NCBI RefSeq assembly: GCF_020819595.1 | Contig: NZ_JAJHNP010000001.1 | Location: forward strand, 434,001 to 498,000 | DNA length: 64,000 nt | DNA from: Streptomyces barringtoniae | Lineage (GTDB): Bacteria > Actinomycetota > Actinomycetes > Streptomycetales > Streptomycetaceae | Direction of reading: 5' to 3' | Shown here: one piece after another, positions 51,474 through 59,991 of the stretch | Numbering within the stretch: the stretch's first letter is position 1 | How the letters are laid out: every line of letters begins with the position of its first letter | The notes under the pieces: model-generated | Seen by the model: only the letters and a program-made list of their open reading frames with translations | Databases searched by the model: none | Told to the model about the DNA's origin: nothing | Program-made: the position numbers and the translations under genes

Positions 51474-53464
51474 CACTTCGCCTCGGCCGGCTGCGCTTCC
51501 GCCGCCTTCGCCGCCGCGTCGATCGCCGCCAGCGACTTGCGCACCTGGTTGCGGTCCGTGGTGTACCAGAAGTCGGGCAGTGACGCCTTGAGATAGCCGC
51601 CGTACCGTGCGGTGGCCAGCCTCTGGTCGAGTACGGCGACCACGCCCCGGTCCCCCGACGCGCGGACGAGCCGGCCGGCGCCCTGGGCCATGAGCAGGGC
51701 CGCATGGGTGGCGGCCACCGCCATGAAGCCGTTGCCGCCCGCGTCCTCCACCGCCTTCTGCCGGGCACTCATCAGCGGATCGTCGGGACGAGGGAACGGG
51801 ATCTTGTCCATGACGACCAGCTGACAGCTCGGGCCCGGCACGTCGACGCCCTGCCACAGGGACAGGGTGCCGAACAGGCAGGTCTTCGGGTCGGCCGCGA
51901 AGTTCTTGATCAGCTCACCGAGGGTCTCCTCGCCCTGGAGGAGGATCGGGAACTCGGGCATCCGGGAGCGCAGCTCCTCCGCCGCGAGCTGCGCGGCCCG
52001 CATGGACGAGAACAGCCCGAGGGTGCGGCCGCCGGCCGCCTGGATGAGTTCCGTCAGCTCGTCGAGCATGTCGGAACGCTCACCGTCCCGCGCGGGGCGC
52101 GAGAGATGCCTGGCGACATAGAGGATGCCCTGCCTCGGGTAGTCGAAGGGCGAGCCGACATCGACGCCCTTCCACTTCGGCAGGTCCTCGCCCGCCGCGC
52201 CCTCGGGGCCGAGGCCCAGGGACGCCCCGACGCCGTTGAAATCGCCGCCCAGCTTGAGGGTCGCGGAGGTGAGGACGACGGCGCGGTCGGCGAAGAGCTT
52301 CTCCCTGAGCAGGCCCGAGACCGACATGGGGGCGACCCGCAGGGACGCACCGAAGCGGTCGTGCCGCTCGTACCAGACGACGTCCCACTCCGAGCCGTTC
52401 AGGACCCGCTCCGCCACGTCGTGCACCGTCTCCACCGAGGCCAGCGCCTGCTTGCGGACCGCGTCCTCGTCCTGCACCGACTTGTCGCGCGTCGCGCCGA
52501 TCCCGGAGATGACCGTCCGGGCGGCGTCCCGCAGCGCCATCAGGGCATAGCCGAGGTCTTCCGGGATCTCCTCCAGACGGCCCGGCAGGGCCAGCTCCAT
52601 CAGCCGCTCGAAGCCCTCGGCCGCGGTCTGCAGCTGATCGGCGGCCTTCTCGTTCACCAGCTTGGCGGCGCGGCGCACCGCGCGGTTGACCTGGCCGGGC
52701 GTGAGTTCGCCGGTCGCGACGCCGGTGACCCGCGAGACGAGTTCGTGGGCCTCGTCCACGATCAGCACCTCGTGCTGCGGCAGCACCGGCGCGCCCTCGA
52801 TGGCGTCGATGGCCAGCAGCGCGTGGTTCGTGACCACGACCTCGGCGAGCTTGGCGCGCTCGCGGGACATCTCAGCGAAGCACTCGGCGCCGTACGCGCA
52901 TTTCGACGCGCCCAGGCACTCCCGCGACGACACCGACACCTGCGCCCAGGCGCGGTCCGACACGCCCGGAGTGAGGTCGTCCCGGTCGCCGGTCTCCGTC
53001 TCGTCCGACCAGTCGCGCAGCCGCAGGAGGTCCTGGCCCAGCTTGCTGGTGGGCGCGGCGGCCTCGAACTGGTCGAAGAGGCCGTCCTCCTCGTCCTGCG
53101 GCATGCCCTCGTGCAGGCGGTGCAGGCAGAGATAGTTCGACCGGCCCTTGAGCATCGCGAACTCCGGGCGGCGGCGCAGCAGCGGCTGCAGGGCCTCGAC
53201 CGTGCGTGGCAGGTCACGCTCCACGAGCTGGCGCTGGAGCGCCAGGGTGGCCGTCGCCACGACCACTCTTTCCCCGTGTGCGAGCGCGGGCACGAGATAG
53301 CCGAGCGACTTTCCGGTGCCGGTGCCGGCCTGGACCAGCAGGTGGGATCCGTCGTCGATCGCCTCGGCGACCGCTTCGGCCATGGTCACCTGGCCGGGGC
53401 GCTCCGTGCCGCCGACGGCTGTGACAGCGGCATGCAGGAGTTCGGGGAGGGAGGGCTTCGTCAT
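51473..53464 (-). CDS. dinG: DinG-type ATP-dependent DNA helicase
   Basis: 663 residues, SF2 XPD-like helicase. Walker A QAGTGTGKSLGYLVP (about residue 45), DEAH box LIVDEAHELVSR (about 232), four Cys of an iron-sulfur cluster region between them (YLCLHRL, RECLGASKCAYGAECF), and C-terminal motifs LFGTLSLWQGVDVPG and QGAGRLVRASGDRGVVAVLDQR. Unwinds 5'-3', resolving R-loops and recombination intermediates. Located beside lexA, but I see no SOS box in front of it. The C-terminus is a short Ala/Lys tail. Confidence 0.92.
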   Translation of the reverse strand: MTKPSLPELLHAAVTAVGGTERPGQVTMAEAVAEAIDDGSHLLVQAGTGTGKSLGYLVPALAHGERVVVATATLALQRQLVERDLPRTVEALQPLLRRRPEFAMLKGRSNYLCLHRLHEGMPQDEEDGLFDQFEAAAPTSKLGQDLLRLRDWSDETETGDRDDLTPGVSDRAWAQVSVSSRECLGASKCAYGAECFAEMSRERAKLAEVVVTNHALLAIDAIEGAPVLPQHEVLIVDEAHELVSRVTGVATGELTPGQVNRAVRRAAKLVNEKAADQLQTAAEGFERLMELALPGRLEEIPEDLGYALMALRDAARTVISGIGATRDKSVQDEDAVRKQALASVETVHDVAERVLNGSEWDVVWYERHDRFGASLRVAPMSVSGLLREKLFADRAVVLTSATLKLGGDFNGVGASLGLGPEGAAGEDLPKWKGVDVGSPFDYPRQGILYVARHLSRPARDGERSDMLDELTELIQAAGGRTLGLFSSMRAAQLAAEELRSRMPEFPILLQGEETLGELIKNFAADPKTCLFGTLSLWQGVDVPGPSCQLVVMDKIPFPRPDDPLMSARQKAVEDAGGNGFMAVAATHAALLMAQGAGRLVRASGDRGVVAVLDQRLATARYGGYLKASLPDFWYTTDRNQVRKSLAAIDAAAKAAEAQPAEAK

Positions 53465-53633
53465 AGCCCGACCACCCTACGGCCCGGCACTGACAAACGG
53501 GCGGTCAAGCGGGTGAGGGAGGGCGGGATCACGGCCGGGCTCCTGGGGGAAATGGACTTCGAAGATTTCTGGGAACGGGGGAACTCCGGCTCCCCGCCCT
53601 TCGTACTACATGTGAGCGCGCAGTCACACAGCG

Positions 53634-54470
53634 CTACATCACATCGCGCAGGACTCGGTCCCGGATCATGAGGGCGGCTCGCTTGCCGGGCAGGTCGACC
53701 TCGTCCGCGTACCGGAATCCGGCGCTCAGGAACGCTGCGACGGAGGGGGTGTTGCGAAGAGCGGGTTCCGCTACGACCCGTGCGCACGCGGGGCGTCGGT
53801 CGAGGATCAGGTCGGCCACGGCCCGGAGCAGGGCGGATCCCAGCCCACGCCCTCGATCCGCCGCTGCGCCGACGAGGAGGTGGATCCCGGTGTCATGGGG
53901 ACGGGCCGGGTAGCGGCGGGCCAGCGGATCCAGGTCCGCCCGGTAGATCTCCCAGTAGCTCATCGGTGTGCCGTCCAGCAGGCCGAGGCACGGCACGCTG
54001 CGTCCGTCACCGTCCAGTTGGGCGCGCAGGTGGTCCTCCGTCCGGTTCTGGGGCCCAGCCAGCTCCCAGAACTGCGCGACGGCGGGGTCGTTCATCCAGC
54101 GATGGACGAGCGGCAGGTCTTCATCGAGGCGGACAGGAGCAAGTTGGAAGGAGCCGAAACGAGTGGCCACGGGGCCCCACGTGTGAAGTTGGTCCAGGAG
54201 GTATGAGGTGCCGCCGGCGAAGAGCGCGAGGTACTCGGCGGGCAGATGCAGGTCCAGCGTGTCCTCGCAGTCCCCCTCGTCGTCCTCGATGGCGAACCCG
54301 GTGAAAGGGTCCCTCCAGGCACCCGTGCTGTCCGCTCGGGGGCCGACGGTGCTCCCCCACACCCGGCTTCGCTCGCGCGGGGGCACCCCCACGTGGGCAG
54401 GGGCGCCCGGGTCGGCGGGGGCTCCCGGATGAGCAGAGGTGGGGCCGGTGTTCGCGTCGGTGGGAGGCAT
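53634..54470 (-). CDS. GNAT acetyltransferase, siderophore type
   Basis: 278 residues from ATG 54470 (GAGAGGAG upstream). The N-terminal ~75 residues are Pro-rich and variable. Residues 95-275 match the IucB/RhbD-like acetyltransferases (PLVHRWMNDPAVAQFWELAGP, SYWEIYRADLDPLARRY, and the acetyl-CoA loop ADRGRGLGSALLRAVADLI). These acetylate an N-hydroxylated amine to a hydroxamate during NIS siderophore synthesis. It follows the IucA/IucC gene by 67 bases in the same direction, consistent with a siderophore operon. The substrate amine is unknown. Confidence 0.87.
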   Translation of the reverse strand: MPPTDANTGPTSAHPGAPADPGAPAHVGVPPRERSRVWGSTVGPRADSTGAWRDPFTGFAIEDDEGDCEDTLDLHLPAEYLALFAGGTSYLLDQLHTWGPVATRFGSFQLAPVRLDEDLPLVHRWMNDPAVAQFWELAGPQNRTEDHLRAQLDGDGRSVPCLGLLDGTPMSYWEIYRADLDPLARRYPARPHDTGIHLLVGAAADRGRGLGSALLRAVADLILDRRPACARVVAEPALRNTPSVAAFLSAGFRYADEVDLPGKRAALMIRDRVLRDVM

Positions 54471-54537
54471 GGTGCGCTCCTCTCAGGAGACGAGGGGGGT
54501 CATGGTCCTCGGAAGGCGGGGAGAAGGTGCGATGCAT

Positions 54538-56493
54538 TCAGGAACGGAGGGGGTTGGCGATGGTGACGTAGACGGACTGGGTGTCGACCGGGCCGACGAG
54601 TTCGTCGAGGCCGTGCAGCCGGGTCAGCAGGTTGGCCTTGCAGCGCAGCACGGGTGAGTCGAGGAGGTGGCGGGGCAGGAAGGTGCGCAGGGCGTTGGGT
54701 CCTGAGGCGACATCGGTGAGGAAGCGGCGGAAGGCCGCGAGGAGGAGCCGCTCGTCGGCCAGGTGTTGCGAGCCGAACGCACCGATCAGGCCCAGCACGT
54801 TGTTGATGGCGAGGTAGTAGGCGAAGCGCTCGTCGGTGACCTCGTCGGAGACGAAGGTGTCGGTGCGCTCACCGATACCGGGCATCCGGGCGTCCAGTTC
54901 GGCTCGCCGGGACTCGCGGAAGTAGTAGCCCTGGTTGTCGCGGTAGTAGCCGCCGGCGGGCCAGCCATGCCCGTCGAGGAGAAGCAGGGTGTTCTGCTGG
55001 TGTGCTTCGAGGGCGATGCCGGCCTCGCTGTCCAGCCAGAGCACGGGGCGGACGACCTGCTCCAGGTAGCGCAGGAACCACTCCGCGGCAACGGCTCCGA
55101 CGGGCCGCCCGGTGCCTGCGGCGAGCCTCGCCACGAGCCGGCCCAGCCGGGAGCGCATGGGCCGGGCCGCCTGCCGGATCGAGGAATTGCCGCCGGGTTC
55201 GGGATCGGGCCGGGGCGAGACGAGTCCGGCGACACAGGCGACGTTGTCGGTCGGGCTGAACGGGTTGTGCCTGATCACCACGTCGAGTCCGGGCACGGGC
55301 CGGCCGTCCGGGGCGTCGACGGCGAGCCAGGCCGGGTCGCGGACGATGTCGAAGCCGGGGTGTACCGCCTGCCATTGCTTGGACAGGCCGGTGCGCAGCA
55401 GCCGGTGCACTTCGACTCCTCGCTGGAGTTCCTTGCGCAGGTTCTCCCGGCGCGAGTTGGTGATGCGCAGGCCCAGCGACAGCTTGAGCATCGCGGGGGC
55501 GCCGGATCGGTGGACCGTGCGCAGCGAGGAGGTGGGGTGCCAGCCGGCGCCGAGGGGACCGAGGTCCCGGAGGAGACCGGAGTCGAGCAGGGCGGCGACG
55601 GGTTCACGGTGGCGCAGCTCGCGGGCCTGCCACGGGTGCAGGGGAAGGGCGGCGTGGCCGTCGGGCAGAGGGAGGTCGGTCTCGGCGAGGCGCCGGGTGA
55701 GGTGGTCGGCGGGGACGGGACGACCGCGTTCGGTCCAGGCCGAGTCGGTCGCCAGGAGAGAGGGGGCGACAGCCATCCAGTGCAGGGGAAAGGAGCCGCG
55801 CAGCTCCGGTGAGTAGAGGCGGGCTTCTGCCTCGGTCAGTCCTTCCCGGCTCTTGGGGGTCGGGTGCAGGGGGTGGCCGAGGAGGAGGGACTGTTCGGCG
55901 GAGAGGAAGAGGTCGGTGGCGTCGGTGGGGTGCTCGCGCCGGTCGTGGATGAAGGTCGCGGTGCGGCGCAGGGAGTCGGCCACCCTGGCCGTGAGATCGC
56001 CGCCGTCGTGCGGGGCGGCTGCGCCGGAGGACTGGGCGCGGGAAGGGCTGCCGGTGTCACCGGGTGTCTCCCGGGCGAGCAGCGCCGCCAAGGTGACGGC
56101 GTCGACGGCCGGGGCGGCGGCGGAGGCGCTGGTCAGACGTGGTGGACCGAAGCGGTGCGTGCCGGTCGGCGACCAGTAGCGGACGGGCACGAGCAGGGAG
56201 GTGCCGCTGGCCGGAAGGGGGATGCCAAGGGTGCTGCCGGTGGGGGCTGCGAGGGCGGTCTCGCGTACCCAGCAGCGCAGCAGGTTCTCCACGGCGGCGG
56301 CCTGGGCCGCGATGTGCGGGTCGGGATGTTCCAGCAGGTCTGCGCCGGGCTCGGTCACTCGGGTGAGATCCGCGGTGCGCCTCTTCTGCAGGGGAACGGA
56401 CTCGGCGAGCGGCACGGAAGAGGCCGGGGCGGCGGGGTCTCCCTGTTCGTCGGGAGCGCCGGAGCTGCCGTCGGGAGTGGGACTGGCGTTCAT
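54538..56493 (-). CDS. IucA/IucC-family NIS siderophore synthetase
   Basis: 651 residues from ATG 56493 (AGGAG six bases upstream). NRPS-independent synthetase that joins citrate or another dicarboxylate to an amine using ATP. Family motifs: LPLHPWQARELRHREPV, PTSSLRTVHRSGAPAMLKLSLGLRITNSRRENL (ATP and citrate pocket), the region ALEAHQQNTLLLLD with catalytic His/Gln, and a FhuF-like C-terminal part (KANLLTRLHGLDE). The first ~65 residues are an extra polar lead. Flanked by an aminotransferase upstream and GNAT downstream. Product unknown but most likely a citrate-hydroxamate or related siderophore. Confidence 0.92.
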   Translation of the reverse strand: MNASPTPDGSSGAPDEQGDPAAPASSVPLAESVPLQKRRTADLTRVTEPGADLLEHPDPHIAAQAAAVENLLRCWVRETALAAPTGSTLGIPLPASGTSLLVPVRYWSPTGTHRFGPPRLTSASAAAPAVDAVTLAALLARETPGDTGSPSRAQSSGAAAPHDGGDLTARVADSLRRTATFIHDRREHPTDATDLFLSAEQSLLLGHPLHPTPKSREGLTEAEARLYSPELRGSFPLHWMAVAPSLLATDSAWTERGRPVPADHLTRRLAETDLPLPDGHAALPLHPWQARELRHREPVAALLDSGLLRDLGPLGAGWHPTSSLRTVHRSGAPAMLKLSLGLRITNSRRENLRKELQRGVEVHRLLRTGLSKQWQAVHPGFDIVRDPAWLAVDAPDGRPVPGLDVVIRHNPFSPTDNVACVAGLVSPRPDPEPGGNSSIRQAARPMRSRLGRLVARLAAGTGRPVGAVAAEWFLRYLEQVVRPVLWLDSEAGIALEAHQQNTLLLLDGHGWPAGGYYRDNQGYYFRESRRAELDARMPGIGERTDTFVSDEVTDERFAYYLAINNVLGLIGAFGSQHLADERLLLAAFRRFLTDVASGPNALRTFLPRHLLDSPVLRCKANLLTRLHGLDELVGPVDTQSVYVTIANPLRS

Positions 56494-56774
56494 GACGGCT
56501 CCTCGTGGCTGGCTGGGGTGGTGCTGGGCGCGTGCCGTCGCCGAGGCGCCGTTCCTTCGTGGCCGACGGTTGCCTCGGCGGCGTCGGCGGTCGGCTCGGC
56601 CGGGTCGAAGGGCCGGGTCGGCGGGCAGAGCGGGTGTGGGCGAGAGGGCTGTGGGTGTGTCATGGGAGGCCGTTTCGGCCTGACGTCCTTGGCAGGAGGT
56701 GCGGTTGGATGTGGAAAGGCAGGGGTCGGAAGGCTGGTGCCGGCTTCGAGGGCCGGGCGATGTGGGTGTGGGCC

Positions 56775-58229
56775 TCAGCCCGTGCGGTGGCCGGGGCCGT
56801 GGTGTCTGTCGCGGTGTGGGCCCTGCTCTTCGTGACCGCGGGCGACCGCGGCCACCGCGTCCGACAGGCGGTCCAGAACGGCCGCCGCCTGCTCGTCGCT
56901 GATCGTGAGCGGGGGAAGCAGCCGGACCACGGCCGAGTGACGGCCGCCGAGTTCGACGATCAAGCCGCGTTGGAGGCACTCCCGTTGTACGGCGGCGGCG
57001 AGTTCGGGCGCGGCCGGGTGCGGGGCGTGGCTGGGCTCCGGATCCGTGGCCGCGGGATGGTGGTCGACGGGCTCGGGTCCGGCGCCCGCCGGATCCACCA
57101 GCTCGACCCCGATCATCAGCCCGCGCCCCCGCACCTCACCCACACACGCGAACGTGTCGGCCAGTTCCGCGAGTTGGGTCAGCATGCGGGAGCCGAGGTC
57201 GGCCGCTCGTTCGGCGAGGCCGTTCTCCCGGACGTAGGTGAGGGTCGCGGTGCCCGCGGCCATGGCGAGTTGGTTGCCTCGGAAGGTTCCGGCGTGGGCG
57301 CCGGGTTGCCAGACGTCGAGATCGTCACGGTAGACGATCACGGCCAGCGGAAGGCTGCCGCCGATGGCCTTGGACAGGACCATGACGTCGGGGGTGATGC
57401 CGCTGTGTTCGACGGCCCAGAAGGTGCCCGTCCTGCCCACTCCGGTCTGGATCTCGTCGGCGATCAGCGGGATGGACCGGTCCGCCGTGGTCCGGCGCAT
57501 ACGGCGCAGCCAGTCGTCCGGGGCGGGAATCACCCCGCCCTCGCCCTGGACGGGTTCGAGGATCATCCCGGCGGGCTGGGGCACGCCCGACTTGGGATCA
57601 TCGAGGAGGGACTCGGTCCAGCGGGCGGCGAGTTCGACGCCGCGCGGTCCGCCGACGCCGAAGGGGCAGCGGTAGTCCTGCGGATAGGGCAGGCGGGTGA
57701 CCTGGACGTCCCGGGCTCCGCCGGAGGCGGCCAGGGCGCCGGCGGTCATGCCGTGGTAGGCGCCGGTGAAGGCGAGGATGCCGGTGCGGCCGGTCGCGGC
57801 CCGGACCAGTTTGAGAGCGGCTTCGACGGCGTCGGTACCGGCCGGACCGCAGAACTGGACGCGGGCGCGGTCGGCGAGTCCGGGCGGGAGGGTGCGGAAC
57901 AGCTCGGTGATGAAGGCGTCCTTCACGGGGGTCGCCAGGTCCAGGACGGAGAGAGGGGCACCGGAGTCGAGAACCCTGCGGATGGCCTCCAGGACGACCG
58001 GATGGTTGTGCCCGAGGGCGAGTGTGCCGGCGCCCGAGAGACAGTCCAGGTAGCGGCGGCCGTCGGCACCCTCGATGGTGAGCCCTCGTGCCCGGACCGG
58101 GACGATGGGCAGGGCCCGGGCATAGGTGCGGGCGGAGGACTCACGCGCCGACTGGCGTCTGAGGATCCCCTCGTGCACCGCACACGCTTCCCCGTGCCGG
58201 CCTCCAGCCATCGACTCCGTAACGGCCAC
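56775..58229 (-). CDS. diaminobutyrate--2-oxoglutarate aminotransferase-like (class III)
   Basis: 484 residues from GTG 58229 (GGGGAGGA upstream). A PLP enzyme of class III: substrate/cofactor loop GAYHGMTAGALA, Asp in LIADEIQTGVGRTG, and PLP lysine in VLSKAIGGSLPLAV. The layout matches RhbA/DABA aminotransferases that supply 1,3-diaminopropane precursors for siderophores. The C-terminal 25 residues (GHEEQGPHRDRHHGPGHRTG) are a His/Arg-rich tail that could bind metal. First gene of the leftward siderophore group; 281 bases separate it from the IucA/IucC gene. No decarboxylase or hydroxylase gene is found alongside. Confidence 0.9.
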   Translation of the reverse strand: MAVTESMAGGRHGEACAVHEGILRRQSARESSARTYARALPIVPVRARGLTIEGADGRRYLDCLSGAGTLALGHNHPVVLEAIRRVLDSGAPLSVLDLATPVKDAFITELFRTLPPGLADRARVQFCGPAGTDAVEAALKLVRAATGRTGILAFTGAYHGMTAGALAASGGARDVQVTRLPYPQDYRCPFGVGGPRGVELAARWTESLLDDPKSGVPQPAGMILEPVQGEGGVIPAPDDWLRRMRRTTADRSIPLIADEIQTGVGRTGTFWAVEHSGITPDVMVLSKAIGGSLPLAVIVYRDDLDVWQPGAHAGTFRGNQLAMAAGTATLTYVRENGLAERAADLGSRMLTQLAELADTFACVGEVRGRGLMIGVELVDPAGAGPEPVDHHPAATDPEPSHAPHPAAPELAAAVQRECLQRGLIVELGGRHSAVVRLLPPLTISDEQAAAVLDRLSDAVAAVARGHEEQGPHRDRHHGPGHRTG

Positions 58230-58616
58230 GGCTCGCTGTCCTCCCCGCTGTCCAGAGGCGAGTTGATCCACGGGGACCGGGTACAGGCAGCTGGCCCCCC
58301 ACCGCTACAACCGTGGTCCGTTCGGCGGGTTACGGGTTTGCGCAAGATCATTGCCACGACGGGACGACAGCATGTGCGGCAACCCGGAAGGCAGCAGCGG
58401 TGAGTGGGCGTCAAATCGGGCGATCCAGGGATGACTGGCCTGGTCAGACGGCTTGTAGCCGAACCGTTGCCGTTCCGTCGGAAGTCCCCCACAGCGAGCG
58501 CATAGTGTGTGGTGCCGTTCCTAGACGGTCGTGGGACCGGCGTGAACTCCTCATGAGTTCACGGCCGGTGGCACGGCCGAAGCGCCGAGTACCTTCACAG
58601 CAGGGGGAGTCACAAC
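58230..58616. other. divergent promoter region, siderophore group / protease
   Basis: 387 bases with no gene. I looked for an iron box (DmdR/IdeR type, TTAGGTTAGGCTAACCTAA-like) in front of the aminotransferase and saw none. No strong repeats. Confidence 0.5.
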
Positions 58617-59840
58617 ATGCGATCCATACGGCCGTCGTCCACCGTTCGGCGAGGGAGGGGCCCCCGCCGCACCTCCTCCGCACTGGCGGCCGTCGCCCTC
58701 GCTTCGGCGCTGGCACTGACCGCCACCGCCTGCAACGGCGACGACAAGGCCGACGGCCAGCCGACCGCCTCCGCGACCGCGGCCGGCAGCGGCGACGGAA
58801 AGATCAGGATCCCGGACGACCTCAAGCAGAAGCTCAAGGAACACGGGATCGACATCGACAAGTGGAAGAACGGCGCCTGGGAGAACTGGAACAAGCAGGA
58901 CTGGCTGCGCGAGGCCAACGACTTCATCAACCCGATCATCAAGGGCCTGTGGGATCCCAACCGGATGCGCCACGCCAACGACCCGAACAAGGGTGTCAAC
59001 GACAACGACATCTCCGGTGACCAGGGCGTGACGGACCCGACCCCGCAGCCGGTGAAGGCCAAGGCGGTCGCGCCGCCGTACCACACCAACGCGGCCGCCT
59101 CGGGCAAGGTGTTCTTCGACTCCCCCGAGGGCCACATGGTGTGCTCGGGCACGGTCGTGGAGGACCCCGCGCACCCGGGCAAGTCCAACCTGGTCTGGAC
59201 GGCGGGTCACTGTGTGCACGCCGGCAAGAAGGGCGGCTGGTACCGCAACATGGCCTTCGTGCCGTCGTACAACAACTCCGGCAAGTCGGTGGCCCAGCTG
59301 CAGAACGCCAGCCGGTCCGAGATCGCCCCGTACGGCGTCTGGTGGGCCGACGCGGCGCGGACCTCGCAGCAGTGGATCGACCAGGGCGGTGAGACCGGCG
59401 GCAACGGTGCCCCGTACGACTTCGCGGTGATCCATGTGACGCCGGAGCAGGGCAACGGCGGCAAGTCGCTGGAGGAGACCGTCGGCGGGGCGCTGCCGGT
59501 GAACTTCAACGCTCCGGCGGTGCCGAAGGTCGACAGCATCACGGCGTCCGGCTACCCGGAGGCGGCTCCGTTCGACGGTCAGGCGCTCTACCAGTGCAAG
59601 GACAAGCCGGGCCGGCTGTCCATCGAGCAGTCGGCCCCGACGATGTACCGGATCGGCTGCACGATGACCGCCGGTTCCTCCGGCGGTGGCTGGGTGGAGA
59701 CGGGTTCCGACGGTAAGCCGGCGCTGGTGTCCAACACGTCGATCGGCCCGGTGACGTCGGGCTGGCTGGCCGGGCCGCGGTTCGGTGACGTGGCCAAGGG
59801 CGTGTATCAGTCGGTGAGCAAGAAGTTCGCCGGGCAGTGA
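58617..59840 (+). CDS. secreted trypsin-like peptidase, putative lipoprotein
   Basis: 407 residues from ATG 58617 (GGGGGAG seven bases upstream). An arginine-rich N-terminus, hydrophobic stretch and ATAC (residue ~39, lipobox-like) suggest a lipoprotein anchored outside the membrane, followed by a polar linker. Residues 160-405 are a chymotrypsin-fold protease: His in LVWTAGHCVHA, Asp in YDFAVIHV, Ser in TAGSSGGGW, triad intact. The Gly-Ser-Ser-Gly-Gly motif is of the type found in glutamyl-endopeptidase-like actinobacterial enzymes. Substrate unknown. Stands alone between the siderophore group and hflX. Confidence 0.9.
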   Translation: MRSIRPSSTVRRGRGPRRTSSALAAVALASALALTATACNGDDKADGQPTASATAAGSGDGKIRIPDDLKQKLKEHGIDIDKWKNGAWENWNKQDWLREANDFINPIIKGLWDPNRMRHANDPNKGVNDNDISGDQGVTDPTPQPVKAKAVAPPYHTNAAASGKVFFDSPEGHMVCSGTVVEDPAHPGKSNLVWTAGHCVHAGKKGGWYRNMAFVPSYNNSGKSVAQLQNASRSEIAPYGVWWADAARTSQQWIDQGGETGGNGAPYDFAVIHVTPEQGNGGKSLEETVGGALPVNFNAPAVPKVDSITASGYPEAAPFDGQALYQCKDKPGRLSIEQSAPTMYRIGCTMTAGSSGGGWVETGSDGKPALVSNTSIGPVTSGWLAGPRFGDVAKGVYQSVSKKFAGQ

Positions 59841-59942
59841 CGGCGGTTGGCTTCGCCATTTCGCCGCAGGGGTGAGTGCGCGCGGGCGGCTGACGGCCAC
59901 CGTGGTTGATGCGCGCAGTTCCCCGCGCCCCTGACGAGGCGC

Positions 59943-59978
59943 GAAAGGCCCGCCCCCTGACAAGGGAGCGGGCCTTTC
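59943..59978. terminator. bidirectional terminator
   Basis: GAAAGGCCCGC / GCGGGCCTTTC, a perfect 11-base stem with an inner CCC/GGG pairing, between the convergent protease and hflX. Confidence 0.87.
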
Positions 59979-59991
59979 ACATGGCCTTGGA

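Noticed and set aside
53465..53633. SOS box in front of dinG
   Set aside because: No TCGAAC-N4-GTTCGA-like sequence in the upstream region.
58230..58450. Iron box in front of the siderophore group
   Set aside because: No palindrome resembling DmdR/IdeR sites found by eye.
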